This document shows positions 25,423 to 34,495 of a stretch of DNA of 44,551 bases, one piece after another. Numbering within the stretch: the first letter of the stretch is position 1; each line of letters starts with the position of its first letter. Under the pieces are notes generated by a model. The model made no database searches. It was given only the letters and a program-made list of their open reading frames with translations, and was not told the origin of the DNA. This DNA is from a bacterium. Its GTDB lineage: Bacteria; Vulcanimicrobiota; Xenobia; Xenobiales; JADMJV01. A program made the position numbers and the translations under genes. The stretch covers positions 1 through 44,551 of the forward strand of contig JADMJV010000158.1 of NCBI GenBank assembly GCA_018780265.1, given 5' to 3'.

Positions 25423-26640
25423 CTATTGCAGGGCCAGTTCGGCCCGTCGAATGGCAAACAGTTGACCACTCTGGCAGCCGCTGCCAAAAATGGTCAGTGA
25501 CCCGTCCTGCGAGGCCACAAAGGCCAGGCTTTCTTTGTAGCGTACGCAGAACTCGGCGGCCGACCGATGGCGCGCGCCCCCCAGCCTGGCCAGCGGCCGC
25601 TCGGGCAGCCGACTCAAGCGGGCGTCCGGCTGACTGGCCTGTCCCAGTTCTAGAACGCGGGCCGTATCTTGAGCGTCATCAGCCTGGGCGCGCAACATGA
25701 TGCCGAAGGCCAGCACGTGCAGCTCTTCGTTGAGCACCGTGGCTCCATCCACGGCGGTCAACTGACCCACGCTGTCGATGGCCGATTGGATCGAATGCAG
25801 TCGCATCGATAGTTCCTCGTAAGCAGGGTCGGCCCGATAATTGTTCGACTCGTGTGAAAAGTCCGGCGGTCCGTGGGGGTAAAGCCTTTGCACGGCCTGT
25901 CTGAGGCCCGTATAGGGCGGTTGGCAGCGGTAGCGGATGCTTTTCACCCCGGCGCTCCACTCGTGGCCCTCGGGAATCCAGAGCAGAGTGCCGCCATGTC
26001 CGTGTTCCAGCATGGATTGAATGACTTTTTCGAGCGCTTCAGAGAGTAGCAAAAAGGAAGGGGTGATTTCCATTTCATACTGCGAGACCGCATTGACGAG
26101 CAGGAGCAGATTGTCAGAATTGTCGTTGGCCAGATAGATCATTCGGCCCGAATGAAAAACGACTCGAGTACGATCCAGGAAGCGAAAGCGCAGTTGGCCC
26201 GGATCCGAGCTTTCCAGAGTGAGTGCCTGGGTGGGCAGGTCCAGGGTGCCCCAAATCCACAAGCTCCCTTGAGTTCCCGCGGTGACCCCCAGGGCGCGCT
26301 GGCCAAAGACCACGGCTGGGGCCAGTTTGATGATGTTGTGAGCGGAAAACTCCAGCGGCTCGTCCAAAAACATTCTGCCAGAGCCGTGCGGCTGGGGGTC
26401 GGTTTCATAGACCAGCGAAAACCGAACCGCCCGCGCCTCTTCCTTTTCCAGGCTGGCCCAGAAGGAGAAGTCCACCATTTCGCCCATTTGCGACTGGCCG
26501 GGCAAGCGCGAGGGCCGGCCGCTGAGGTGGCAAAAAAACTGCCACAGGCGTAGACCATCAGCCGGGTTCAGGATGTGCATCTTCCCCTGTAGTGTTGGGG
26601 GAGCGACCAGGTTCCCCTGCTCAGGTCTGATCCTGATCAT
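25423..26640 (-). CDS. Diadenylate-cyclase (DisA/DAC)-like protein with DACNV-type N-terminal domain
   Basis: A 405-residue cytoplasmic protein. The C-terminal part carries both hallmarks of the DAC fold that condenses two ATP to c-di-AMP: a D-G-A motif in TAVDGATVLNEELHVLAFG (around residue 300) and R-H-R in LGGARHRSAAEFC (around residue 357), followed by the strand SLAFVASQDGSLTIF. Residues about 20-200 form an N-terminal domain (FHSGRMIYLANDNSDNLLLL and others) resembling the predicted sensor domain DACNV described at the front of some DAC proteins; that name is from memory. No membrane segment, so not CdaA. Both catalytic motifs are intact, so c-di-AMP or a related nucleotide signal is plausible. 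It diverges from a UspA gene across 56 nt, suggesting shared control. The start (ATG 26640) could be a few codons downstream. Confidence 0.7.
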   Translation of the reverse strand: MIRIRPEQGNLVAPPTLQGKMHILNPADGLRLWQFFCHLSGRPSRLPGQSQMGEMVDFSFWASLEKEEARAVRFSLVYETDPQPHGSGRMFLDEPLEFSAHNIIKLAPAVVFGQRALGVTAGTQGSLWIWGTLDLPTQALTLESSDPGQLRFRFLDRTRVVFHSGRMIYLANDNSDNLLLLVNAVSQYEMEITPSFLLLSEALEKVIQSMLEHGHGGTLLWIPEGHEWSAGVKSIRYRCQPPYTGLRQAVQRLYPHGPPDFSHESNNYRADPAYEELSMRLHSIQSAIDSVGQLTAVDGATVLNEELHVLAFGIMLRAQADDAQDTARVLELGQASQPDARLSRLPERPLARLGGARHRSAAEFCVRYKESLAFVASQDGSLTIFGSGCQSGQLFAIRRAELALQ

Positions 26641-26696
26641 AGCCAGAGGTGTACCGGGCGTGTAGGCTAATCACGTCACAACCTTGGAGGTCACGC

Positions 26697-27161
26697 ATGT
26701 TTCAACGAATTCTTGTGCCCCTGGATGGCTCGAGCGTCGCCGAGGCCGCTTTAGAGCCGGCTCGATACCTGGCCCGGCTCGGTTCTGGCCAGATCGAATT
26801 GGTGCGCGCCCAACTCTTACCGGTAGACCTGGAAGACGCCAAGGAGTTCCCGGTAGCCCACGAGAGTTACGAGGCCGAATGCTTGCATTGTTTGCAATAC
26901 CTCAACAATCTGGCTGAAAAATTGCGCGCCGAAGGACTGCTGGCCACCTGCAGGGTGTTGCCAGGCGGCGATGCGGCTACCCGCATTATTGCCACCGCCC
27001 AGGAGGAGCGGTCCGACCTCATCATTCTGACCTCACAAGGGCGCAGTGGACTGGGCAAACTCATGCTGGGCAGCGTGGCCGACAAGCTCAGCCGAATGGC
27101 CACCTGTCCGGTCATGATTGTCGGCCGCAACAGCGACCTGGTCACCAAGACTCAGGGCTAA
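26697..27161 (+). CDS. Universal stress protein (UspA family)
   Basis: Start at ATG 26697, with GGAGG at 26686-26690 ideally spaced; the frame is open to 26649 but without family similarity. A single Usp domain of 154 residues: MFQRILVPLDGSSVAEAALE at the N terminus and the ATP-binding signature TSQGRSGLGKLMLGSVADKL followed by CPVMIVG. The glycine-rich motif is complete, so it belongs to the nucleotide-binding subclass. Such proteins bind ATP, and some bind cyclic nucleotides. Divergent from the DAC-like gene, which makes a cyclic-di-AMP connection worth testing. Confidence 0.92.
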   Translation: MFQRILVPLDGSSVAEAALEPARYLARLGSGQIELVRAQLLPVDLEDAKEFPVAHESYEAECLHCLQYLNNLAEKLRAEGLLATCRVLPGGDAATRIIATAQEERSDLIILTSQGRSGLGKLMLGSVADKLSRMATCPVMIVGRNSDLVTKTQG

Positions 27162-27335
27162 AATACCGCCGGGTCACAACGCCTCCATTGCCGAAGTGGA
27201 CGGCTTTGTCAGCAGTTTTGACCAGGAATAGATCTGTTGAGGATAGCTCGTCGACAATACCCCGGGCATACGAAACAGGGTCAGGCTCAGGTTACCCACT
27301 GAAAGGTTTCTCAAATGCCGGCAGAAGTGACCCCC

Positions 27336-30300
27336 ATGAAACGGCTCTTCTCCTGGCTCGTGGGCTTCTCTGTGTGGGCACTTCCACTCTGGGCTCAGCC
27401 GCCCCAACAATGGGCTGAGCGGGCACTCCAGCACGAGAAGGCCGGCCAACTGGATCAGGCCGAACAGGCCTGGCTGCAGGCTGTGGCGGGTTATCAGCGC
27501 GTCCGCGACCAGGTGGCCTTGGGGCGTGCCTACTTTTACTTGGGCCGACTCTGCTTTCAAACCGAAAAGCCCATCCCGGCCCGCGCCTGGTTAGAAAAGG
27601 CTCAGGCGGCCTTTGCCAGGTCCAAAGAGCTCAAAGGGCTGGCCCTGGTGGCCTTGCAACTCGGTCTACTGGATAAGGAAGAGAAAAACTACCCTCAAGC
27701 CGAACAGCACCTGCGCACTGCTTTGGAGGCCGCCAAACAATCCGGTGATGAGGCTCGCGAATATGAAGTATTGGGTCACCTGGCCAGTCTCTTCGACATT
27801 GCCCACCGCTGGAGCGAAGCCGAGGACGCCTATAAAAGGTTGGCCGACTATCAGCGCCTCAAAGAACATGCTGACCTGGCCCAGACGCTGGTCACCTTGG
27901 GCGCCGTCTACCAGGTGCAAAGCGAGGGCAACAAGGCCCGGTCCGCTTACCGCGAGGCTCAGGGTCTCTTTGTAAAGCAAGGAAAGACTGATGATTCCCG
28001 TCAAACACTGTCACGACTGGCGCGCATGCTGCTCACTGTAGGCCAATTTGAGGACGCCGAGAAGGTCTACTCCGAAATCCTCGCTGTCGATGCCGGCAAT
28101 CAGGTGGCCAGGGCCAACCGGGCTTTCTGTCTGGAAAAGATGGGTCGCGAACCAGAGGCACTCCAGGAGTATGAGAGTTTGCTGGCCGCCAGTCCCAAAC
28201 CGGACACCCGCGAGTCGCTCCAAGATCAGCGCATTCGCCTGCTTTATCGCACCGGTGCCACGCAGCCAGCACTCGATCTGCTGGCACAATTTCCCGACCC
28301 TCGCAAACGAGCCCGCTTGCTTCAAGATTTGGGCGAGACGACGCTGGCCGTGCAGACCCTGGAAAGTCTGCACGCCCAGGTCCAAGACAGGGATGAAAGT
28401 ATTTCGCTGGCCAATCAACTGGGTGTTCTCCATCTGCGCCTGCATCAGCATCAGCAGGCCGCCCAGGTGTTGAAAGAGAGTCTGCAGCGTTTTCCGGTCA
28501 TGACTCCGGCCCAAAGGGCCAGTTTGTTGACCAATCTGGCCGAAACCCACCTGGACCGCGACGACTACGAGCCGGCCGTGGCCCTGCTCGACCAGGCCAT
28601 CCCTCTCTGGAAAGAGGCCGATGAACCGCACTCCCTGATGACGGCACTCAACAATCTGGCCTCGGCCCATCAATCGCAGGGACGTTGGGACCAGGCTCTT
28701 CACTTGCTGCGCCAGGCGCAAGAGGTCGGTGACGCCTTCCAGAAACCGGCTGCCATCCAGGGCACGGTGGCCAACAGTCTGGGCTTGCTTTACGTCAAGT
28801 CTGGTCGCTATCAAGAGGGCATGGATTATTACCACAAGGCCCTTGGCCTACGTCGAAACCTGCGCGACTCCCGGGGCGAAATGATCACTTTGGCCAATAT
28901 GGGGGCCGCCGAACTGGGCCAGAAGAGTTCCGAATTGGCCAGGCAGTATTTCTCGCAGGCAACCGAGCTCAGCCAGAAACTCAACGATCGCCGCATGCAA
29001 GCCACTCTGTGCAATAATCTGGCTCTGGCTTTTCCCGACGACCCCGCCAGCGAAGGATGGTTACAGCGCGCGCTCTCCCTCACCACTGCCGAGAGCGAGC
29101 CCTACGACCGGGCGGTGGCCCTGGCCAATCTGGCCAACCGGCTGGCCTCGCAGGGCAAATTCGAGGCGGCTCGGGCCTCAGCCGACGAGGCTCTGGCCCT
29201 GTTTCAAAGACTTGGCTCGCGCGACGACCAGTTCCTGTTGCTCGATTTTTACCTTCGCTACAACCAGCCATTGGCCGGTCAAGCTACCGCCGACACGATG
29301 CTGAACTTGCTCGAAGAGTTATTGCGCGGGCTGCCCTCTCGGCTGGCGCGGGCCTTTGTGCAGGAGCACCTGGAGGCACTGGCCCGCGTGGTGGAGTGGT
29401 CCTACCGGCACCAGCAGGCACGGGGCTTACTGGAGAGTGAAGAACGGGTGCGCGCTCTGGGCGTGCTGGCACTGACCCGGGCTTTGCCAGACCAGGCTGC
29501 CAATCTCTCCCCTTCCCTGCGCCAACGCCTGGCCTCGCTGGAAGAGCGCCTGGCCCAGGCCTTGCGCCAAACGGCCCCGGCCAACATGGCCGAACTCAAA
29601 CGCGAGTACGGACTGATCTGCGAAGAGGTCGAGCGCGTAAATCTGGCCGCTGGAGTGGTCCATAAAGCCCGTTCGGCCACTGTGACTGAACTTCAGTCTA
29701 GCCTGAAACCCAATGAAATGCTGGTTGAATTTATCGACCTCAGCGACAACCGGATGGCCGTTTTGGTGGAGAAAGATCGAGTACAAGTGATCGAGATCGG
29801 CACTCTCAAGTCCCAAATGCGACTACCGAGAGGGCTCAGCAATTCCGACACACCCCGAGTTCTCGAAACTTGGGGTCAAGGTTTGTGGGCTCCCTGGGCC
29901 GCCCTGGTGGGGCCTCATATAGAGCGCCTCATCATCATTCCTACCGGGCCGCTCTACCGCGTCCCCTTCGCTGCCATATCTCTGGACCAGCGCCCCATGA
30001 TCGAGCGCTACCAGGTGGACTGCTCGACCAGTGCCACCGCCTGGCTGGTTAGCCGGCAATCTCCCCACACGGGCAAGGGAACATTGTTGGCGGCACTGGG
30101 TGGCGTGCAACTACGCCCCGACATACCGGCTTTGCCGGGCACTTTGAAGGAATTGGAGTCTCTGCAAAAGCTTTGGCCTCGAGCCATCTCTCTTAGTGAG
30201 ATGGCCATGACCCGCTCGGCTCTGCAGCACAAATCGGCCGGCTGTAGACTGCTGCACTTTGCCACCCACGGCCTGCTCGACCCTGGCCAGCCCTTGCTGG

Positions 30301-30659
30301 GCGGCCTGGCCACCAGCGACGGAATGGTCACCGTGGCCGACATTTTCCACTGGCAGTTGGACGCTGAACTGGCCGTGCTGTCGGCTTGCAACACCGGCCA
30401 GTTCGGTCGCGGCGAAGAGTACGTCGGCCTCAGCCGGGCCTTTCAATGTGCCGGCGCGCGCACGCTGCTGGTCACCTTGTGGTCCATTTCCGACGAAGCC
30501 ACCGCTAGCTGGATGCAGACCCTGCACACGCAACTGAGCCACGGCAAAAGCCTGGCTCAGGCCCACCAGGCCGCCACTCTGCAGCTCAGAAAGAGCCAGC
30601 CTCAACCCTTCTTCTGGGCCCCCTTCGTGATCTGGGGAGACGGCGACATCCGTATCTGA
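27336..30659 (+). CDS. Secreted TPR-repeat protein with C-terminal CHAT protease domain
   Basis: Start at ATG 27336, opening a signal peptide (MKRLFSWLVGFSVWALPLWA); an in-frame ATG at 27315 would add seven residues. Residues about 25-660 are tandem tetratricopeptide repeats (for example ALQHEKAGQLDQAEQAWLQA and GLLYVKSGRYQEGMDYYHKA). A helical linker leads to a caspase-like CHAT domain (about 790-1107), with the catalytic dyad His978 in LLHFATHGLL and Cys1018 in LSACNTG, then CAGARTLLVTLWSISDEAT. CHAT proteins are caspase-HetF-type peptidases, usually autoinhibited or activated through their repeats. Both catalytic residues are present. The predicted export (signal peptide) suggests an envelope or periplasmic role rather than a cytoplasmic abortive-infection role. 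No obvious cleavage partner adjoins. Confidence 0.92.
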   Translation: MKRLFSWLVGFSVWALPLWAQPPQQWAERALQHEKAGQLDQAEQAWLQAVAGYQRVRDQVALGRAYFYLGRLCFQTEKPIPARAWLEKAQAAFARSKELKGLALVALQLGLLDKEEKNYPQAEQHLRTALEAAKQSGDEAREYEVLGHLASLFDIAHRWSEAEDAYKRLADYQRLKEHADLAQTLVTLGAVYQVQSEGNKARSAYREAQGLFVKQGKTDDSRQTLSRLARMLLTVGQFEDAEKVYSEILAVDAGNQVARANRAFCLEKMGREPEALQEYESLLAASPKPDTRESLQDQRIRLLYRTGATQPALDLLAQFPDPRKRARLLQDLGETTLAVQTLESLHAQVQDRDESISLANQLGVLHLRLHQHQQAAQVLKESLQRFPVMTPAQRASLLTNLAETHLDRDDYEPAVALLDQAIPLWKEADEPHSLMTALNNLASAHQSQGRWDQALHLLRQAQEVGDAFQKPAAIQGTVANSLGLLYVKSGRYQEGMDYYHKALGLRRNLRDSRGEMITLANMGAAELGQKSSELARQYFSQATELSQKLNDRRMQATLCNNLALAFPDDPASEGWLQRALSLTTAESEPYDRAVALANLANRLASQGKFEAARASADEALALFQRLGSRDDQFLLLDFYLRYNQPLAGQATADTMLNLLEELLRGLPSRLARAFVQEHLEALARVVEWSYRHQQARGLLESEERVRALGVLALTRALPDQAANLSPSLRQRLASLEERLAQALRQTAPANMAELKREYGLICEEVERVNLAAGVVHKARSATVTELQSSLKPNEMLVEFIDLSDNRMAVLVEKDRVQVIEIGTLKSQMRLPRGLSNSDTPRVLETWGQGLWAPWAALVGPHIERLIIIPTGPLYRVPFAAISLDQRPMIERYQVDCSTSATAWLVSRQSPHTGKGTLLAALGGVQLRPDIPALPGTLKELESLQKLWPRAISLSEMAMTRSALQHKSAGCRLLHFATHGLLDPGQPLLGGLATSDGMVTVADIFHWQLDAELAVLSACNTGQFGRGEEYVGLSRAFQCAGARTLLVTLWSISDEATASWMQTLHTQLSHGKSLAQAHQAATLQLRKSQPQPFFWAPFVIWGDGDIRI

Positions 30660-31105
30660 TTTATTCTGCTTCCAGCCTGGGTCCCGTGCTTTGCCACGGC
30701 CTACTGTGGATTCGGAAACTCGCAACAGCACCGGCAGTTCGGCCTGACTCATGGAGTCACCCAAATACCCGGCCGCTTGGTGCCACCCAAGACACCCTAC
30801 GAGGCCACACAAGGCCTCAGAATGCCATTGTGCGGTACCCGCCTAAATGCCGGCTTCACCGTTCTCTGCGCCCAGGAGGCGGCGGAACACGGTCAAAACG
30901 CTACCTGGTCAGATTGACCCCTTCTTTGGCGCGCATCGCCTCCAAGTTCTTACGGATCTCTCCGGGGGGGCCTCGGCCCCAACGCCCACACTAAGCCACA
31001 GGCCCCAAAAGAGGGCACACGCTTTTCTCAGCATCATCCGGCCACTATTCCCGAGTAAAAGGGTGCATAAACTCAACCCACTTTAGGGGTCAAGCGGATG
31101 CACAT
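30660..31105. other. 446-nt intergenic region, no gene supported
   Basis: I find no ORF with a start and a plausible protein. On the minus strand a short open segment (about 30910-30990) reads EIRKNLEAMRAKEGVNLTR before a stop, which looks protein-like but is too short to call. No tRNA-like or terminator structure was recognised. Confidence 0.4.
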
Positions 31106-31891
31106 TCAGTCATGACCGGCGATCAGGTTCGTGGGCTGTATTTCGCCGGCAGCTAACCCTTCGCCAGCCTTCTGCCGAGCCACTTCGGTCATCTCTTCGG
31201 GAAACTCCAGAGGCAGGGGCATGGACCGGTCGTTTTCCGAATCGCGAATGTCCAGAGGGGTAGACATAAAAGCCGCCTGGCGCATTTCCATTCGGCCGGC
31301 CTCTTCGGCCTCTGGACCACTCTTCAGGTCAGACATTTTCTTCATGCCTTGCTGCTTCATCTGGCTTTCCAATACCCGCTCGGCCGCCTCCATGTTGGCC
31401 TCCGGAATATCCTCGAGAACGCGCTGAAAGATGGTGTCAGGGTCATCGTAGGCGGCCAATTTGGCCGCTGTCAGGCGGGCCTGCACCTTGTCGGCTGAGT
31501 CGGGCGATGTGGGCGCGGGCGTGGGCACGGGCTGCCCGGTGGTTTGCTTGAGGGTGTCCTGGTGGCGCTGATTGCCTCGCTCCACGTGTTGCTCGTGGCG
31601 AGACTCGGGCTGCAACTCATCGCCGAGACCTGCCTGGTGGGCCAATTCATGCTCTTGCCCGTGAATGTGCTCTTCGTGGTTGGATTGGAGTGATTTTTTG
31701 GCCGCATCGCTCAGGTGAATGCCGCTCTCGGTCGAAGGTGGCTTGCCCTTGGGGGCCGAGTCCCTGGTTTGGGAGGCCGCCGTGCCGCCGGTCTGGCGCA
31801 AATTCTCCAGAGTGCTGGCGTCGGGCCCCTTAGCCAGATGCTGATTGACCAGATTGAAGTGATTGCCGCCGATTCCGCTGGCCATGGGCAT
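31106..31891 (-). CDS. Hydrophilic hypothetical protein, His/Gln/Glu-rich
   Basis: The start is ATG 31891 or 31885; AGGAGG lies 3-4 or 9-10 nt upstream respectively. About 260 residues, no signal peptide or membrane segment. The N-terminal half is low-complexity and polar (HEEHIHGQEHELAHQAG and RHEQHVERGNQRHQDTLKQ), followed by a Pro/Thr linker and a helical C-terminal half (DTIFQRVLEDIPEANMEAAE, SQMKQQGMKKMSDLKSG). The IHLSDAAKKSL segment resembles motifs in exported or structural proteins but is not diagnostic. No family recognised. Divergent from a secreted protein gene with a 93-nt shared promoter region. Confidence 0.6.
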   Translation of the reverse strand: MPMASGIGGNHFNLVNQHLAKGPDASTLENLRQTGGTAASQTRDSAPKGKPPSTESGIHLSDAAKKSLQSNHEEHIHGQEHELAHQAGLGDELQPESRHEQHVERGNQRHQDTLKQTTGQPVPTPAPTSPDSADKVQARLTAAKLAAYDDPDTIFQRVLEDIPEANMEAAERVLESQMKQQGMKKMSDLKSGPEAEEAGRMEMRQAAFMSTPLDIRDSENDRSMPLPLEFPEEMTEVARQKAGEGLAAGEIQPTNLIAGHD

Positions 31892-31984
31892 GACCCTCCT
31901 GCACTCATTGTTATTTCTCAGTATACTCTTGCTTGGAAGAATAGGCGAGAGAATATTCTGGCCGGGCTTTCGACAGGCCCCCTC
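31892..31984. promoter_or_regulatory. Divergent promoter region with two small palindromes
   Basis: The 93-nt gap between divergent starts contains the self-complementary AGTATACT (31920-31927), giving a TATACT -10-like hexamer on either strand, and the perfect palindrome AGAATATTCT (31950-31959). The region is AT-rich against its surroundings. No convincing -35 hexamer at the right spacing. Confidence 0.4.
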
Positions 31985-33211
31985 ATGAAAGCACAAAATC
32001 TTCTTCTCGCCGCGTTGCTCGGCGCATCGGCCCTGGCCGCACCTGACCGAGATTATCACCAGGTTGTGATAGAAACGGCCGCTATGGTTTCCGACTCTGC
32101 GGCCCAGCAGGCAGCCCAGAGTCACGGGCTGCAGATTCTCAATCTGACCTGGGAGGACACCGGCCGCTATAAGGGGTCAGCCGTGGGCCCCAACATCAGC
32201 GATATGACCCTTCAAGTGCAAGAGAAAGATACCATCACCTGCATGCCGGTGATTCGCTTTCCCAACTTTGACGACAAATCGGCCGACCTTCGCCTGGACC
32301 ATTTCAATATCCTGACTGGCAATGAAAAGGGCAAGGACCTGCGCAAAATCTGCCTGCGCGACTATCTGGAAAACTTCCGCGGCCATCTTCATGACCCCGA
32401 TTCCTGGAAGGGCAAGGGCCGCTCGCTGTTAGCCCCCCGCGACAGCCACGTGTTGGTGAGCGCGCAGGCCTGTTTCCTGCCCATTCCCAAGCGGGGTGAG
32501 GCCAAGTTTAACCCGGTGCTGTTCAACTATCAGTCCTATCAGGGCAACCCGGCCGTGCTTACGCTGGTGTGCACCCGCGAAGGGACTTCGGCTACCATCA
32601 TCGACAATGTGCGCGACGGCTTCAACCTGGGCGGTGGAGCCTGGGGGCAGCGGCTCTTTTTCAACGAAAATGGCCAGCGGGCCAGTTTTACGGGGCAACG
32701 CCTCAGCGATTTCAAAGGTCCCAGCGGTTCCACGCCCACGGTGGCCCAACAACAGGGAATGAACATGGTGCTGCTGGTGCAGGTGCCACTGAAGCACAAG
32801 CCTCCCATGCTCCGAGCCCAGGAGTGCCAGCCCTGTCCTGCGCCGATGAGTTGTGAAGCGGGCGCCAAAGGGGGACCCAGCGACGTAGAAAACGCCGTGG
32901 TTGGTCATGGCAAGGTGGAAGGCCCCTTCACGGAGATCGACGGACTGGCCATCGAGCGTGACCCCAATTACCCCATCCGGGTCACCGTGCAATTTTACAA
33001 GGCGACCAGCAACGGTGTGGTCAGCGGTAAAGACCTGGCCGGTATCGCAGCCCAAATCAATCAGGTCTATGCCGATGGCGACTATGTGGGCAGCCTGGTC
33101 ACCGGCGGCTCCAGCGACCGTCCCACCGAATACGTGGGCAACAAGCAGAAGCCCCACGGCTGGTGGAACAACTTCTGGCGCCAATACAACAGCAAAGTCA
33201 AGTCTAAATAG
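31985..33211 (+). CDS. Large secreted protein of unknown function
   Basis: Start at ATG 31985, where a signal peptide begins (MKAQNLLLAALLGASALAAP); the frame is open much further upstream (to 31715) but that part is antisense to the neighbouring gene. The mature protein has about 390 residues: DYHQVVIETAAMVSDSAAQQ, then NLTWEDTGRYKGSAVGPNIS (Trp-Glu-Asp), a beta-rich middle with CMPVIRFPNFDD, and a Cys-rich patch AQECQPCPAPMSCEAG near residue 285. No catalytic signature is evident to me. I recall no function for this architecture. The S41 peptidase gene follows 45 nt downstream, so they may be co-transcribed. Confidence 0.68.
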   Translation: MKAQNLLLAALLGASALAAPDRDYHQVVIETAAMVSDSAAQQAAQSHGLQILNLTWEDTGRYKGSAVGPNISDMTLQVQEKDTITCMPVIRFPNFDDKSADLRLDHFNILTGNEKGKDLRKICLRDYLENFRGHLHDPDSWKGKGRSLLAPRDSHVLVSAQACFLPIPKRGEAKFNPVLFNYQSYQGNPAVLTLVCTREGTSATIIDNVRDGFNLGGGAWGQRLFFNENGQRASFTGQRLSDFKGPSGSTPTVAQQQGMNMVLLVQVPLKHKPPMLRAQECQPCPAPMSCEAGAKGGPSDVENAVVGHGKVEGPFTEIDGLAIERDPNYPIRVTVQFYKATSNGVVSGKDLAGIAAQINQVYADGDYVGSLVTGGSSDRPTEYVGNKQKPHGWWNNFWRQYNSKVKSK

Positions 33212-33235
33212 ACGCGCGTTGGGGGGATTGCCCTG

Positions 33236-33250
33236 GAGTTTGAGAAACTC
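33236..33250 (+). repeat. Hairpin just upstream of the S41 peptidase start
   Basis: GAGTTT (33236-33241) and AAACTC (33245-33250) form a perfect 6-bp stem with a 3-nt loop, ending 6 nt before the GTG start at 33257. It occupies the place of the ribosome-binding site, which is otherwise poor. It could restrain translation, or be chance. Confidence 0.35.
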
Positions 33251-33256
33251 AAGTCT

Positions 33257-34471
33257 GTGAGAATTTGGCTTTGTCTATGGCTGTTCGTATTCTGTGGGCC
33301 GCTCTGGAGCGAGCCTCGCGACGTGGCTCTGGTGGACGAAGTCATGAATAAGGTGCGCGAGAATTTCTTTGACCCGAAATTTCAGGGCGCCAATCTGGAG
33401 GCGCTGCAGCAGCGAGCCCGAGAAGAAATTGCCAGCACCACCAGTTGGGACGAGAAATCTGCCGTCCTCAACCGTATGCTGGCCGGTCTGAAAACGTCGC
33501 ACACGACTTACTATTCGCCCGAATCCAAAGGGTATTTTGAAATCCAGGGCGTTTTTTCCGCCTTTGGAGGCGGCAAGCCCAAAGAACCAAGCTACGATGG
33601 CATCGGCATGGAGACGCTGACCACGCCGGAAGGCCGCTTCATCAGCGCCTGTTGGGCTGGACACCCGGCTCACAAAGCCGGCCTTCAGGTGGGCGACCGA
33701 ATTCTGTCGGTAGACGGCAAGCCTTTCCAGGAGGTTCTCTCCTTTCGCGGCAAATCGCAGGTGACCATAAGGGTGCAGCCCACCTCTCAGGCCAGTTCGG
33801 CCCGCGACATTCGAGTGCCGGTCGTCTCCATCGAGGCGGCCGAGGCCTTTGAAAAAACTCTACGGGACAGTGCCGAGGTGGTCCCGGTGGGCGACAAATC
33901 GGTGGCCTATGTGCATGTCTGGTCCTACGCCGGGCAACGCTATCAGGACGCCTTACAGGAACTACTCTGCGAAGGAGTTCTCAAGGATTGCGACGCGGCC
34001 GTGATCGACCTGCGCGATGGCTGGGGAGGGGCGCAGGCGGGCTACCTCAATCTTTTCAACACTCGCATTCCTCGCATGCAGATGTTCAACCGCCAACGGC
34101 AACCCTTTCCGGTGGAGTCGCAATGGCGCCGTCCGGCCGCCCTGCTGGTCAACGAACGCACCCGCAGCGGCAAAGAGATTGTCAGCTACGGATTCAGGGC
34201 TTATGGTATGGGCCCCGTGGTGGGCACTCCCACCCCCGGTGCCTGCGTGGGCGGCCGACCTTACCGCTTGGAACACGGCGGAATTCTCTACCTGGCTGTG
34301 GCTGACGTGCTGGTAGACGGAAAGCGACTGGAGGGTGTCGGAGTTCAGCCCGATCTCAAGGTAGACCGTCTCATCCCCTATTGCCAGGGAGCAGACCCGC
34401 AGAAGGAGGCCGCCCTCAAAGCTGCCGCCCAGACCTTACACAGACCTGACAATCAACCCAAACAGCCCTGA
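33257..34471 (+). CDS. Secreted S41-family C-terminal-processing-like peptidase with PDZ domain
   Basis: GTG start at 33257 with a signal peptide (MRIWLCLWLFVFCGPLWS). Residues about 20-100 form the N-terminal helical region (VDEVMNKVRENFFDPKF, then LKTSHTTYYSPES, the typical hTxY region). A PDZ-like domain lies at about 112-190 (GHPAHKAGLQVGDRILSVDG). The S41 core is at about 205-385, with VIDLRDGWGGAQAGYLNLF and VNERTRSGKEIVSYGFRAYG. Ser304 in the R-S-G-K-E segment is the expected nucleophile, with a Lys two residues on and the Glu of the S-x-x-E motif conserved. Such proteases cleave envelope proteins near C termini. Followed 24 nt later by the 85-aa gene. Confidence 0.87.
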   Translation: MRIWLCLWLFVFCGPLWSEPRDVALVDEVMNKVRENFFDPKFQGANLEALQQRAREEIASTTSWDEKSAVLNRMLAGLKTSHTTYYSPESKGYFEIQGVFSAFGGGKPKEPSYDGIGMETLTTPEGRFISACWAGHPAHKAGLQVGDRILSVDGKPFQEVLSFRGKSQVTIRVQPTSQASSARDIRVPVVSIEAAEAFEKTLRDSAEVVPVGDKSVAYVHVWSYAGQRYQDALQELLCEGVLKDCDAAVIDLRDGWGGAQAGYLNLFNTRIPRMQMFNRQRQPFPVESQWRRPAALLVNERTRSGKEIVSYGFRAYGMGPVVGTPTPGACVGGRPYRLEHGGILYLAVADVLVDGKRLEGVGVQPDLKVDRLIPYCQGADPQKEAALKAAAQTLHRPDNQPKQP

Positions 34472-34495
34472 CGCGTCCCACTTAGCCTGCCAACC

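Noticed and set aside
28011..28835. Minus-strand 274-aa frame opposite the TPR region
   Set aside because: Antisense shadow of repeated TPR codons.
30900..31000. Possible small minus-strand gene ending in EAMRAKEGVNLTR
   Set aside because: No start or RBS and only about 25 protein-like residues; cannot be supported.
31715..31984. In-frame upstream extension of the secreted protein at 31985
   Set aside because: The extension is antisense to the coding part of the neighbouring gene and would hide a clear signal peptide; ATG 31985 is a better start.
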